Below the pieces are notes generated by a model. That model was not told the DNA's origin and searched no databases. It worked only from the letters and a program-made list of their open reading frames with translations. Shown piece by piece: positions 45,822-54,186 of a stretch of 64,000 bases of DNA. The DNA is from Robiginitomaculum sp. GTDB lineage: Bacteria; Pseudomonadota; Alphaproteobacteria; Caulobacterales; Maricaulaceae. How positions within the stretch are numbered: position 1 is the stretch's first letter; each line of letters begins with the position of its first letter. The position numbers and the translations under genes were made by a program. Location of the stretch: assembly GCA_021776515.1 (NCBI GenBank), contig JAJFFS010000012.1, positions 62,001 through 126,000 of the forward strand. Reading direction: 5' to 3'.

Positions 45822-47930
45822 TCACTTTTTTACAAATCTCACCTTTCGAACACGCACCGCTAGGTCTCGAAAATCATCGGAGCCCTGGGTGGAGGGGGAG
45901 ATTGTTTCAGGAAAGTTGAATGACAGTGTAAGTCCATCTTTGATGTCTGCAGATGTGATGTGAGCCTGGCTCGTAATCAAAAGAGGGTAATGAAGATTTG
46001 TTTTATCCAGTAGAGTTGCCAAAGGAGTCCATTGACTTGCATATGTTTTATTCAATAATTTTGCCAAGGGTGCCCACTGACTTGCAAGTGCTCCTTGCCA
46101 CTTAAGGCTCAATGGTTTGTCGTTAAGGGAAATTTTCATTCCCCGCACAATATCTGGTGACATAGCGTCAACCACATCGACTTCCAGCCGATAATCCCCT
46201 TCGGCAATCTTATCTATGCGCAGTGCGCTTTGCATTTCTGGGCCGGCCCAGCGGCCATCATGCTCCGCATAATGCCAATTATCTCCATCTACGAATTGCC
46301 GCAGATCAATAATTTTTTCAATTTTTACGTTAGCTTTATCATCTTCGCTATCGGTTTCCTGCTCATCCTCACGCTTTGTCGCCTCCTGGTATTTTTGGAA
46401 ATACAGCTCCAGCTCTTCCTGAACCTGGTGCAATTGTAATAACTGTAATTCACTTTCCTGGGCCGTTTCATCAAGCTTGGCCTCAAGGCCTTTCACTTTC
46501 TTGGTATTTGCCTTGTGCTTGCCAACTTCAGCTTCTAATGATTTCAATTGTCCCTTGAATGCACCATTTTCTTTTCCCAGCTGTTCGCTTTTCTGGGCGG
46601 TTTCATCAAGCTTGGCTTCAAGGTCTTTAACTTTCTCGGTATTGGCCTTGTGCTTGCCAACTTCAGCTTCTAATGATTTCAATCGACCCTTGAATACATC
46701 ACTTTCTTTTTCCAGCTGTTCACGCTGCTTGGTCAGAGATCCGATTTTTGCTTGTAGTTCATTTTGAGAGTTTTCATTTTTCTGTAGTTTTATAAAAGTT
46801 TGTTCCAACTCTTCTTGAACTTGATGAAGCTGAAGAGTGAGCAGTTTGCCTTCCTCTTTTTGTTCATCCCCCTCGGCTATACTTTTCTCTAATTCCTGCT
46901 TTAGTTTTTCGTTTTTTTGCTTTTGTTCTTTCAGTGTCTTTTCAAGTTCATCAATCTGTTTCTTAGACATTTTTGATGCCTCTTCAGATTCTTTTTGCAT
47001 TTGGTCGATTTGAGAGAGCAGTAAGTCGTTTTCCTTTTTTTGCTCTTCACGTTCCGTTTCTAGCTGGGATAGTTCATTTTCTTTTTGTTCGCCCTGCTTC
47101 TTCAATTCATTGAAATGTTCCCAGGATTTAAGCGCAAGCTCTAGTGGATCCAGCTTTTCACAATCATCCTGAGGTCCAAGAATATTGTGCCGGGAACTTG
47201 CACCAGAATCGCTAGTTTCGGATTGGATATAGTCCCCCGGTAAGTCGGCGGCGCTTTCTAATTCCTGATAAAGCGCGTAGGCATCAACCGCATCTTCGAC
47301 AAGCATCGGTGCAATTAAGTCGTGGATCGGGTCTCTTTTTGGAATAGCCACTGCATTATTTTTTATATCGATCAGGTCAGCGCCCAACTGATCCCGGCTA
47401 TAGTTGACAAAAAGGCTGGCGTCTCTGGAAAGAAAGTCAGAATTAAGCAGAATGCACCGCTCTTTATTTTTAAAATAAAACCGAATTAACTCGGCATTGA
47501 TTTTCTGCCAATCAGAAAGCGCCTGCTCCACATTTTTTGTGGAAAGCTCTCCCTCATTAGCCATTTCCGCTACAGCTTGATCGGGGGATGAATAGACCAG
47601 AACAAATTTGATTTGTGGATCAAAATCCCGCCAGTGTTCAAGCATATAAACCAGATTTGGATCAGCCCAGCCCCAATCAGACTCGGATAAATTAGCCAGC
47701 ATTAAATCTGTTGACAGTGCTTGCCAAACCTTGCCAGGCTCCACCTGATCAATCGAGACTAATTCATTCTTATCAAGCCCATAGGCGGAACATATACCGC
47801 TACTTATGTCTGTTGGTGAATAGTCTTCCCTTTTTGAGGGTTTGGCGCGTGCAAGCCCCGCTTTGATTAAAAAATCATAGGCTAGCTGATACCCTGAATT
47901 TTGCACCCCGCATACTAGAACAACTGCCAC
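45822..47930 (-). CDS. Large coiled-coil protein with sulfotransferase-like N-terminal domain and beta-sandwich C-terminus
   Basis: 702 residues. The N-terminus VLVCGVQNSGYQLAYDFLI has an altered P-loop-like strand-turn, and IKFVLVYSSPDQAVAEM resembles the second sulfotransferase strand, so it may be a degenerate or related domain. Residues about 260-520 form a Glu/Lys/Gln-rich coiled coil with an internal duplication (LKSLEAEVGKHKANT twice). The last about 180 residues (EGDYRLEVDVVD...KISLNDKPLSLKW) look beta-rich, and a 15-residue segment with ASQW(A/T)PLA is duplicated. Function unknown; probably acts with the neighbouring glycan-modifying genes. About 95 bases separate it from the FkbM-like gene. 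Confidence 0.65.
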   Translation of the reverse strand: MAVVLVCGVQNSGYQLAYDFLIKAGLARAKPSKREDYSPTDISSGICSAYGLDKNELVSIDQVEPGKVWQALSTDLMLANLSESDWGWADPNLVYMLEHWRDFDPQIKFVLVYSSPDQAVAEMANEGELSTKNVEQALSDWQKINAELIRFYFKNKERCILLNSDFLSRDASLFVNYSRDQLGADLIDIKNNAVAIPKRDPIHDLIAPMLVEDAVDAYALYQELESAADLPGDYIQSETSDSGASSRHNILGPQDDCEKLDPLELALKSWEHFNELKKQGEQKENELSQLETEREEQKKENDLLLSQIDQMQKESEEASKMSKKQIDELEKTLKEQKQKNEKLKQELEKSIAEGDEQKEEGKLLTLQLHQVQEELEQTFIKLQKNENSQNELQAKIGSLTKQREQLEKESDVFKGRLKSLEAEVGKHKANTEKVKDLEAKLDETAQKSEQLGKENGAFKGQLKSLEAEVGKHKANTKKVKGLEAKLDETAQESELQLLQLHQVQEELELYFQKYQEATKREDEQETDSEDDKANVKIEKIIDLRQFVDGDNWHYAEHDGRWAGPEMQSALRIDKIAEGDYRLEVDVVDAMSPDIVRGMKISLNDKPLSLKWQGALASQWAPLAKLLNKTYASQWTPLATLLDKTNLHYPLLITSQAHITSADIKDGLTLSFNFPETISPSTQGSDDFRDLAVRVRKVRFVKK

Positions 47931-48368
47931 CAGATATTACCTTTCTGTCTGTATTGTGTTTGGTGCTGGAGTTAGCCAGAAATAACATTCCGGTTCAACT
48001 CTGTTTCCTAAAATAAATCATGGTTTTATAATATTAGCCACCGTTAGGGTCCAGGCTCTTTCAATTCCAGAAGCAAATGAATGCTACAAGGCATAATCCA
48101 GGGTCTTATGAGGGCCATACTCTGCTGGAGTATCGCGCTAGCGAAGCCCATTTTCACCGAATTGTTCCCGGTCATCGCTTATGGGTCTGATTTAGGTCTG
48201 AGCTAAGGGAGGTTTTGGTTCATCTCGATCACTTGGCTCTGTGGACTTTCCATATATTCCTTTACCCTGTTACAAAAAGGTAAATTAAAGCCCCCCCGTG
48301 CATCCCACTAAGGTGTAAACTTAATTGATCCACACCCTAGCCTGCATAAAATTTATGTAAGGCGAAGT
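47931..48368. other. Non-coding stretch left of the CRISPR-Cas locus
   Basis: About 440 bases with no supported gene. It holds the promoter side of the coiled-coil gene, a weak inverted repeat AGGTGT...ACACCCT near 48310-48338 and a short palindrome CATAAAATTTATG. Neither is enough to call a mobile element. It may be decayed DNA left by rearrangement. Confidence 0.5.
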
Positions 48369-48371
48369 AAA

Positions 48372-48407
48372 AAGCCCCCCGATGTTTCCACCGAGGGGCT
48401 ATTTTTT
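48372..48407. terminator. Terminator hairpin of tracrRNA, bidirectional
   Basis: AGCCCC at 48372-48377 begins a 12-bp stem that pairs with the arm ending GGGGCT at 48400 around a TTTC loop (GAAA on the minus strand). On the minus strand it is followed by TTTTT, on the plus strand by ATTTTTT. It ends tracrRNA and could also shield cas9 from read-through from the left. Confidence 0.9.
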
Positions 48408-48467
48408 GGACTTGTTCTTTGCAGAACGAATTCCTTGTTAACGGAAAGCCCACGTTTTCTGATCAGC

Positions 48468-48473
48468 TATAAT
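48468..48473 (+). promoter_or_regulatory. Candidate -10 element of the cas9 promoter, inside the anti-repeat
   Basis: A perfect TATAAT is formed by the end of the anti-repeat on the plus strand, about 80 bases before the cas9 ATG. There is no recognisable -35 at 17 bases (AAAGCC) and no extended -10, so the promoter may need an activator or be weak. The assignment is an inference from position. Confidence 0.4.
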
Positions 48474-48482
48474 CAGTATTCC

Positions 48483-48511
48483 TGTATACCCCTATTATTT
48501 CTGCGGTTCAA
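48483..48511 (-). promoter_or_regulatory. Predicted promoter of tracrRNA
   Basis: On the minus strand, TTGAAC (48511-48506) and TATACA (48488-48483) are spaced by exactly 17 bases, each matching four of six consensus bases. The start would fall near 48476, at the first bases of the anti-repeat. It overlaps the presumed 5' leader of cas9. Confidence 0.5.
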
Positions 48512-48552
48512 GTGCTTTAATCAATTTATGGTTGAGAAACAGGAGGTTTGTC

Positions 48553-51500
48553 ATGAAATGGCGACTTGGGTTGGATGTGGGGACAAATTCACTGGGCTGG
48601 GTGGTTTATGAAATTATTGATGGACACGATGGTCACGGTAATTTTTTAGGAAAACCAAGGCGTTTGGTCGAAAGCGGCGTGCGGATATTCTCGGATAGCC
48701 GTTCAAAAAAAGCAAAAACAAGATATGAATCTCTGGCAATTCCCCGACGAGGTGCACGCGGGGCACGGCGCAATCGTGACCGCTATTTGCGCCGCCGGGC
48801 CGAATTTATGGATCGGCTGGTTGAATATGGCCTGATGCCAGAAGATAAAACCGCCCGCAAAGCGCTTGAAACGCTAGACCCGTGGGCATTGCGGGTGCGC
48901 GGGCTGGACGAAGAGCTTTCCTTGCATGAACTGGGCCGGGCCTTGTTTCATTTGCAACAAAGGCGGGGGTTTAAATCCAACCGCAAAACCGACAAGGGCG
49001 ATAAGGACACGGGCGCGATCAAGGATGCGACCAACAAACTTATTGCTGATATGAAGAAACAAAGTGCCCGAACCGTAGGTGAATTTCTGGCCCGCGACCG
49101 CGTGGATGACCCGAAAATGGCGGCGGTTAAACAGGTGCGCGCCCGCCCGACATCGGTCAAAAACAAAAACACTTATGACTTTTATCCCACCCGTAAAATG
49201 ATCGAAGAGGAATTTAATGCGCTATGGGACAAACAAAAAGAATTTCATGGCGATGCGTTAAGCCAAAAGGCAAAAAAGGCACTGGGTGATAGGGATACCG
49301 GCACCTTGTTTTTTCAACGGCCGTTAAAGCCGCAACCGGTGGGCAAATGCACCCTCGACCCGGATCAGCAACGCGCACCCAAAGCCCTGCCCTCGGTGCA
49401 GGCTTTGCGTATTTATCAGGAGGTCAACCATTTGCGCCTGCGTCTGCCGGGGCAGGCAGAGCGCCCGCTTACCGTGGAGGAACGCAATAAAATTGCCGAT
49501 AAACTCCTGAGTGTTGGTAAATTGAGCTTTGATTCCATGCGCCATCTCATCAAACATCCAGGGGTGATTTTTAGCCACGAAAGCAAAAAACGCAAACATC
49601 TCGATGGCGACAAGACCGCCGCGATATTGGCACAAAAACCCAGCGCCAAGGTCAGCGGCCGCTGGGGGCCGCAATGGCGCGATCTGCCACGCGAGCAACA
49701 AGATGCCATTGTCGAGATATTGATAGGCATGGAACCGGCGTATTCCAACGATAAACCCAATCCGGCGTTTGAACCTTTGGCACAAGGCATTGCGGCGACA
49801 TTGGATATGCCGGTTGAACGGGCCAAAAAACTGCTTTCTGCCAATGATGAAAAAGCCATCATTGATTGGCTGGTACAAGATTTTGGCTTTGACGAAACCC
49901 GTGCTGCCAGCATTGCCAATGTCTCTTTACCAGACGGGCATGGGGGTTTGGGCCGCGCCGTCACCGCAAAAGTGCTGCCATGGTTGATGAGCGATGCGCA
50001 AAATATCGACGATCCGGACCCGAAAAAAGAGGCATTGATCTCGGCCCCCTTCACCTATGACCAATCGGTGCGTTTGGGCGGCTATGACAGCCATTCTTCT
50101 TTTGATGATGGCGAGGTGTTTGATCAATTGCCCTATTATGGCGAGGTTTTAGGGCGTTCGGTGGCTTTTGGTACGGGCGAGCCCGATGACATCATCGAAA
50201 AACGCATTGGCAAATTGGCCAACCCGACCGTGCATGTGGCGATGAACCAGATCAGAAAAGTCGTCAATTCATTGGCCAAACGATACGGCACGCCAACGGA
50301 AATTGTGGTGGAGATTGCCCGTGACTTGCCCCTGTCGGCGAAGGGCAAAAAAGATCTGGAAAAACTGCAAAGCGACAATCAAAAAACCAATGAGCGCCGC
50401 GCCAAGGAGTTGGAAAATCACAACCAGACCAACACCTATGATAACCGCATGCGTATGCGCCTGTGGGAGGAGCTAAACGAGAATGAGCCGCACAATCGCT
50501 GTTGCGTCTATACCGGCGAGCAAATTGGCATAGAGCGTTTGTTTTCTGCGGAAGTCGAGATCGAACATATCTTGCCGCGTTCAAAAACACTGGACGACAG
50601 CTTTTCCAACAAAACCCTCTCTATGCGTGAGGCCAATCGCCTGAAAAAACAGGACACGCCATTTGAAGCCTTTGGACTGGATCAGCACGCACCTAAATAC
50701 AAGTGGGACGCCATATCCCAACGCGCCGATAATTTACCCAATAACAAATCATGGCGTTTTGGCCCCGACGCTATGGAGCGTTATGAGGATGAGGAAAAAG
50801 GCTTTCTGGCGCGTCAACTTGGCGACACCCGCTATATTGCCCGCCTCACCCGCGAATATATGAGCAAAATGGCGGGGCGCGGCCATGTCTGGGTGGTTAC
50901 GGGGCAGATGACCTCTGATTTGCGCCATGCCTGGGGGTTAAACTCGGTATTGGCCGGACATAACCGCATGGAGTCCGAGGCCGAAGACGTCAAGAAAAAC
51001 CGCAACGACCACCGCCACCACGCGCTGGACGCGGTGGTGATTGGTTTGATTGACCGCGCATTATTGCAAAAAGTTGCCACTGCTGCCGGGCGGGCAGAAC
51101 AGCGCTTTAGTCGCAATTGGGCCAAAGACTGGCCAGATCCATGGACCGGCTTTCGTGATGATGTGATCCGTTCCATGGAGAAAATCACGATTTCCCACAA
51201 GGCCGATCACGGGGTGGAGGGTGAACTGCACGAAGGTACCAATTATGGCGTTGTCGCCGATCCGGTAACCGGCGAGCCACGTTTGGCGTCCCGCAAGGCA
51301 CTAACCGCCCTGACCGAGCCGGAAATGACCCGTATTGGTGATCTGAAAATTCGCGCCGAATTGGAAGAAAGAATGCGCGACATAGACGATCAGGGCCTGC
51401 CTAACAAAGACCGCACCAAAGAAATTATCGCCATGCTGGCCGAATATGGCAAGGAGACTAGCGTGCGCCGGGTGCGGGTGCACAAGGTGCAGGCCGATTA

Positions 51501-51954
51501 TGAAACCATCCGCCATAATGGCCATCAAAAAGCGGTTATCCCCGGCGAGAATTATTGCGTTGATCTGGTGCAAACCACCAATGGAAAATGGCACGGGGTC
51601 GGGGTCACCCGCTTTGCCGCCAACCGACAAAAACGCCTTGGGGCGACAACGCCGTTATGGAAACAACAATACCCGGACGCACAACACATTATGCGGGTGC
51701 GCAAGGGCGACCTTCTGATGTTGGAAAAAGATGGCCGCGAGCAGGTGATGGTTGTTGTACAATTGCATTCAAGTGCTAATCGGTTTTTCTTGGTGGGCCA
51801 TACCGAAGCAGGCACGTTGAATGATCGCCATAAAGATAAGGATGATTTATTTAGGTGGGATATGGCCTCTTTTAGCAAACTCAAAGACCGCAAGGCTCGT
51901 CTTGTCTATGTCGACCCGGCGGGCAAAGTGCACGATCCGGGGCCGCCATCATGA
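48553..51954 (+). CDS. cas9: CRISPR-associated endonuclease Cas9, type II-C
   Basis: 1133 residues from the ATG at 48553, preceded by a strong CAGGAGG; the longer frame from 48532 lacks a site. RuvC-I with D8 in GLDVGTNSLGW, an arginine-rich bridge helix (PRRGARGARRNRDRYLRRR), RuvC-II E587 in VVEIARDL, HNH H672 in EIEHILPRS with N695, and RuvC-III H823 and D826 in HHALDA are all present, so both nuclease sites look intact. Size and the absence of csn2 or cas4 fit II-C. It cuts DNA guided by crRNA and tracrRNA. The PAM is unknown. It overlaps cas1 by four bases. Confidence 0.98.
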   Translation: MKWRLGLDVGTNSLGWVVYEIIDGHDGHGNFLGKPRRLVESGVRIFSDSRSKKAKTRYESLAIPRRGARGARRNRDRYLRRRAEFMDRLVEYGLMPEDKTARKALETLDPWALRVRGLDEELSLHELGRALFHLQQRRGFKSNRKTDKGDKDTGAIKDATNKLIADMKKQSARTVGEFLARDRVDDPKMAAVKQVRARPTSVKNKNTYDFYPTRKMIEEEFNALWDKQKEFHGDALSQKAKKALGDRDTGTLFFQRPLKPQPVGKCTLDPDQQRAPKALPSVQALRIYQEVNHLRLRLPGQAERPLTVEERNKIADKLLSVGKLSFDSMRHLIKHPGVIFSHESKKRKHLDGDKTAAILAQKPSAKVSGRWGPQWRDLPREQQDAIVEILIGMEPAYSNDKPNPAFEPLAQGIAATLDMPVERAKKLLSANDEKAIIDWLVQDFGFDETRAASIANVSLPDGHGGLGRAVTAKVLPWLMSDAQNIDDPDPKKEALISAPFTYDQSVRLGGYDSHSSFDDGEVFDQLPYYGEVLGRSVAFGTGEPDDIIEKRIGKLANPTVHVAMNQIRKVVNSLAKRYGTPTEIVVEIARDLPLSAKGKKDLEKLQSDNQKTNERRAKELENHNQTNTYDNRMRMRLWEELNENEPHNRCCVYTGEQIGIERLFSAEVEIEHILPRSKTLDDSFSNKTLSMREANRLKKQDTPFEAFGLDQHAPKYKWDAISQRADNLPNNKSWRFGPDAMERYEDEEKGFLARQLGDTRYIARLTREYMSKMAGRGHVWVVTGQMTSDLRHAWGLNSVLAGHNRMESEAEDVKKNRNDHRHHALDAVVIGLIDRALLQKVATAAGRAEQRFSRNWAKDWPDPWTGFRDDVIRSMEKITISHKADHGVEGELHEGTNYGVVADPVTGEPRLASRKALTALTEPEMTRIGDLKIRAELEERMRDIDDQGLPNKDRTKEIIAMLAEYGKETSVRRVRVHKVQADYETIRHNGHQKAVIPGENYCVDLVQTTNGKWHGVGVTRFAANRQKRLGATTPLWKQQYPDAQHIMRVRKGDLLMLEKDGREQVMVVVQLHSSANRFFLVGHTEAGTLNDRHKDKDDLFRWDMASFSKLKDRKARLVYVDPAGKVHDPGPPS

Positions 51955-52859
51955 TCGGGCGGTTTGTGGACATTGTCGATGACGGGGTGCATTTATCCGT
52001 CACGCGGGGGTTTTTGAAAGTCAGCAAAGCCCACGAAGAAATTGGCCGTGTGGCGCTGGACGATATTGCCGCTTTGATCATCCACGCCCATGGGGCAACG
52101 TTTAGCGCCAATCTGGTCACCCGGCTGTCTGCGCGCGGCGCGCCGATTGTCATGTGCGCCGCCAATCACACGCCCATTGCCTTTGTTTTGCCAATGGATG
52201 GGCATTATGAGCAGGGCGTACGTATGGGCGCGCAAGCCAAGGCTACACCGCGCAAATGCGATGCCTTGTGGCGCGACCTCATCAAGGCAAAAATTATTGC
52301 GCAAGGCGATGTTCTTGATGCGTGCGGCTTGCCCGGGCAAGGGGTTCGCCATTTGCACCGGGCGGTCAAGGCGGGCGACCCGGCCAATGTGGAGGCGCAA
52401 GCGGCGCGGCGGTATTGGTCGTTAATGTTGGGCAAGGGTTTTCGTCGGGATCGGGACATTGGCGGCGCCAATGCCTTTTTAAACTATGGCTATACGGTGT
52501 TGCGGGCCGCCACGGCGCGCTCCATCCTTGGGGCTGGTTTGCACCCTTCGCTTTCGCTCCATCATATTAGTCGTGGTGCGGCCCTGCGGCTGGCCGATGA
52601 TTTGATGGAACCGTTTCGCCCTTATGTTGATTTGGTGGTGCGCCGCCTTGGGCCCAAAGAAGGTGCCGAACTGGACCGCGAAGCCAAGGCGGCTTTGGCT
52701 GCCATTACTCTTTTTGACCTGACCGGGCCCAAGGGTGCCTCGCCGATACAAACCTGTCTGGATCGTTTGGCGGTTTCGTTGGCACAGGTATTTTTAGGCG
52801 AAATAAAAAAACTGGAACTGCCCGGGCCGCCTTTGCCATTGGGGGTCGCGGCATCATGA
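51951..52859 (+). CDS. cas1: CRISPR adaptation integrase Cas1 (type II)
   Basis: 302 residues in an ATGA overlap with cas9. IGRFVDIVDDGVHLSVTRGF is the usual type II Cas1 start. The active-site Glu is in VEAQAARRYW (about E148), the His in LHHISRGAAL (about 204-205) and the Asp in LADDLMEPFRPYVD, so the integrase triad is complete. With Cas2 it inserts new spacers at the leader end of the array. It is followed by cas2 in another ATGA overlap. Confidence 0.96.
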   Translation: MIGRFVDIVDDGVHLSVTRGFLKVSKAHEEIGRVALDDIAALIIHAHGATFSANLVTRLSARGAPIVMCAANHTPIAFVLPMDGHYEQGVRMGAQAKATPRKCDALWRDLIKAKIIAQGDVLDACGLPGQGVRHLHRAVKAGDPANVEAQAARRYWSLMLGKGFRRDRDIGGANAFLNYGYTVLRAATARSILGAGLHPSLSLHHISRGAALRLADDLMEPFRPYVDLVVRRLGPKEGAELDREAKAALAAITLFDLTGPKGASPIQTCLDRLAVSLAQVFLGEIKKLELPGPPLPLGVAAS

Positions 52860-53188
52860 AAACATTAAGTGGGTATAGAATTATGTGGATGATCGTTTTT
52901 TTTGATTTACCTGTGGTGGACCCGGTCGAACGCAAACAGGCCAGCAAGTTTCGATTGTTTTTAAAAGACCTTGGTTTTGAAATGGCGCAGTTTTCCGTTT
53001 ATATTCGCCACACCCCCGGCAAGGATGCGGTAGAGGCTTATCGACGAAAAATTGAATCGGCCTTGCCCTCCCAAGGCAAGGTTGATATTTTACAATTTAC
53101 CGACAAGCAGTATGAGAATATTGTCAGCTTTCGAGGAACAAAGCGTGATTCACCGAATCAAAATCCGGAACAATTATTGCTTTTTTAG
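52856..53188 (+). CDS. cas2: CRISPR adaptation protein Cas2
   Basis: 110 residues in an ATGA overlap with cas1. The ferredoxin-like fold begins MWMIVFFDLPVVDPVERKQA and includes FRLFLKDLGFEMAQFSVYIR. The conserved aspartate of the dimer interface is in FFDLP. It forms the structural core of the Cas1-Cas2 complex. The CRISPR array begins 73 bases downstream. Confidence 0.95.
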   Translation: MKTLSGYRIMWMIVFFDLPVVDPVERKQASKFRLFLKDLGFEMAQFSVYIRHTPGKDAVEAYRRKIESALPSQGKVDILQFTDKQYENIVSFRGTKRDSPNQNPEQLLLF

Positions 53189-53222
53189 CAAAAATGCGAT
53201 CAATCATGTTCGTCGAAACAAC

Positions 53223-53248
53223 AAAAAAACCCTTGTTTTCAAGGGTTT
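53223..53248 (-). terminator. Minus-strand terminator between cas2 and the array
   Basis: AAACCCTTG (53227-53235) and CAAGGGTTT (53240-53248) pair perfectly around TTTT. On the minus strand the hairpin is followed by seven T; on the plus strand no T-run follows. It is placed to stop transcripts that leave the array leftward, which supports minus-strand transcription of the crRNAs. Confidence 0.85.
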
Positions 53249-53260
53249 GATTGCAGGTCT

Positions 53261-54152
53261 GTTATAGCTGATTAGAAAACGTGGGCCAACCGCAACTCCG
53301 GCGTCTCGGACAAGTTCTTCAATCGCGTTATAGCTGATTAGAAAACGTGGGCCAACCGCAACCTCTCTTTTACAGACAGTAAACGCCTTTCCGTTATAGC
53401 TGATTAGAAAACGTGGGCCAACCGCAACGACCGCCAAGTCATCGAACGCGACAAGTAGTTATAGCTGATTAGAAAACGTGGGCCAACCGCAACCATCTAG
53501 TACTCCAGATAGTAATCCAATATCGTTATAGCTGATTAGAAAACGTGGGCCAACCGCAACTCATCTCCGGCGATGCCACTGAATTGGGGGTTATAGCTGA
53601 TTAGAAAACGTGGGCCAACCGCAACACAATGCCGCCAATGGTGCACTGGCCATTGGTTATAGCTGATTAGAAAACGTGGGCCAACCGCAACGGCTCCGTT
53701 TCCATCGAGGCAGACAACGCCGTTATAGCTGATTAGAAAACGTGGGCCAACCGCAACTGGCGGAAGCTTGTGGAGCAGATGCACCCTGTTATAGCTGATT
53801 AGAAAACGTGGGCCAACCGCAACTAGAGTTAGGTTAGAGGCGTTAAGACATCTGTTATAGCTGATTAGAAAACGTGGGCCAACCGCAACACCGAAGATAT
53901 AGCTAAGAAATTCGGAGAGGTTATAGCTGATTAGAAAACGTGGGCCAACCGCAACGACAGTGACTTCCTATCTTGGTCGTCGTCCGTTATAGCTGATTAG
54001 AAAACGTGGGCCAACCGCAACGACAAGGCTGCTGAATTGTGGGCTGATTGGGTTATAGCTGATTAGAAAACGTGGGCCAACCGCAACTTCATCCGGGCCT
54101 TGCTCATAGCTTGTATGTTATAGCTGATTAGAAAACGTAGCCCAACCGCAAC
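53261..54152 (-). CRISPR. CRISPR array, 14 repeats of 36 bp, 13 spacers of 29-31 bp
   Basis: Repeats start at 53261, 53327, 53393, 53458, 53525, 53590, 53656, 53722, 53788, 53854, 53920, 53986, 54052 and 54117. On the plus strand they read GTTATAGCTGATTAG to AACCGCAAC. The last has a changed centre (GTAGCCCAAC) and is degenerate; the others look identical. In the crRNA sense (minus) the repeat begins GTTGCGGTTGGCCCACG and ends CAGCTATAAC. Strand is assigned from the tracrRNA orientation. Spacers are all different; I could not search for targets. The degenerate repeat is at the end away from cas2, so new spacers are probably added beside cas2. Confidence 0.98.
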
Positions 54153-54186
54153 AAAAACGCTGTGCGGTATTCCCCAGGAAGACAAT

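Larger units (their letters stand above)
48369..48476 (-). ncRNA. tracrRNA of the type II-C system
   Basis: Read on the minus strand, bases 48473-48437 form an anti-repeat to the whole 36-base CRISPR repeat: ATTATAGCTGAT, then AGAAAACGTGGGC, a three-base internal mismatch, and CCGTTAAC. The mismatch would form the bulge between upper and lower stems expected of a Cas9 guide duplex. Downstream are GTTCT-GCAA-AGAAC (a 5-bp hairpin) and a 12-bp terminator stem with GAAA loop, ending in TTTTT at about 48369. This is the normal tracrRNA layout. Boundaries are predicted; the 5' end depends on the promoter. Confidence 0.85.

Noticed and set aside
48310..48357. Inverted repeat AGGTGT...ACACCCT and palindrome CATAAAATTTATG as insertion-sequence ends
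   Set aside because: Arms are too short, there is no transposase and no target duplication.
47931..48368. The missing 5' part of the SDR gene on the other side of the CRISPR locus
   Set aside because: No TGxxxGxG-encoding frame is visible in this interval.
48437..48552. tracrRNA transcribed on the plus strand toward cas9
   Set aside because: The downstream sequence on that strand lacks hairpins and a terminator, whereas the minus strand has both, plus a spaced promoter.
53204..53784. Minus-strand frames with repeated VAVGPRFLISYN
   Set aside because: These are translations of CRISPR repeats, not genes.
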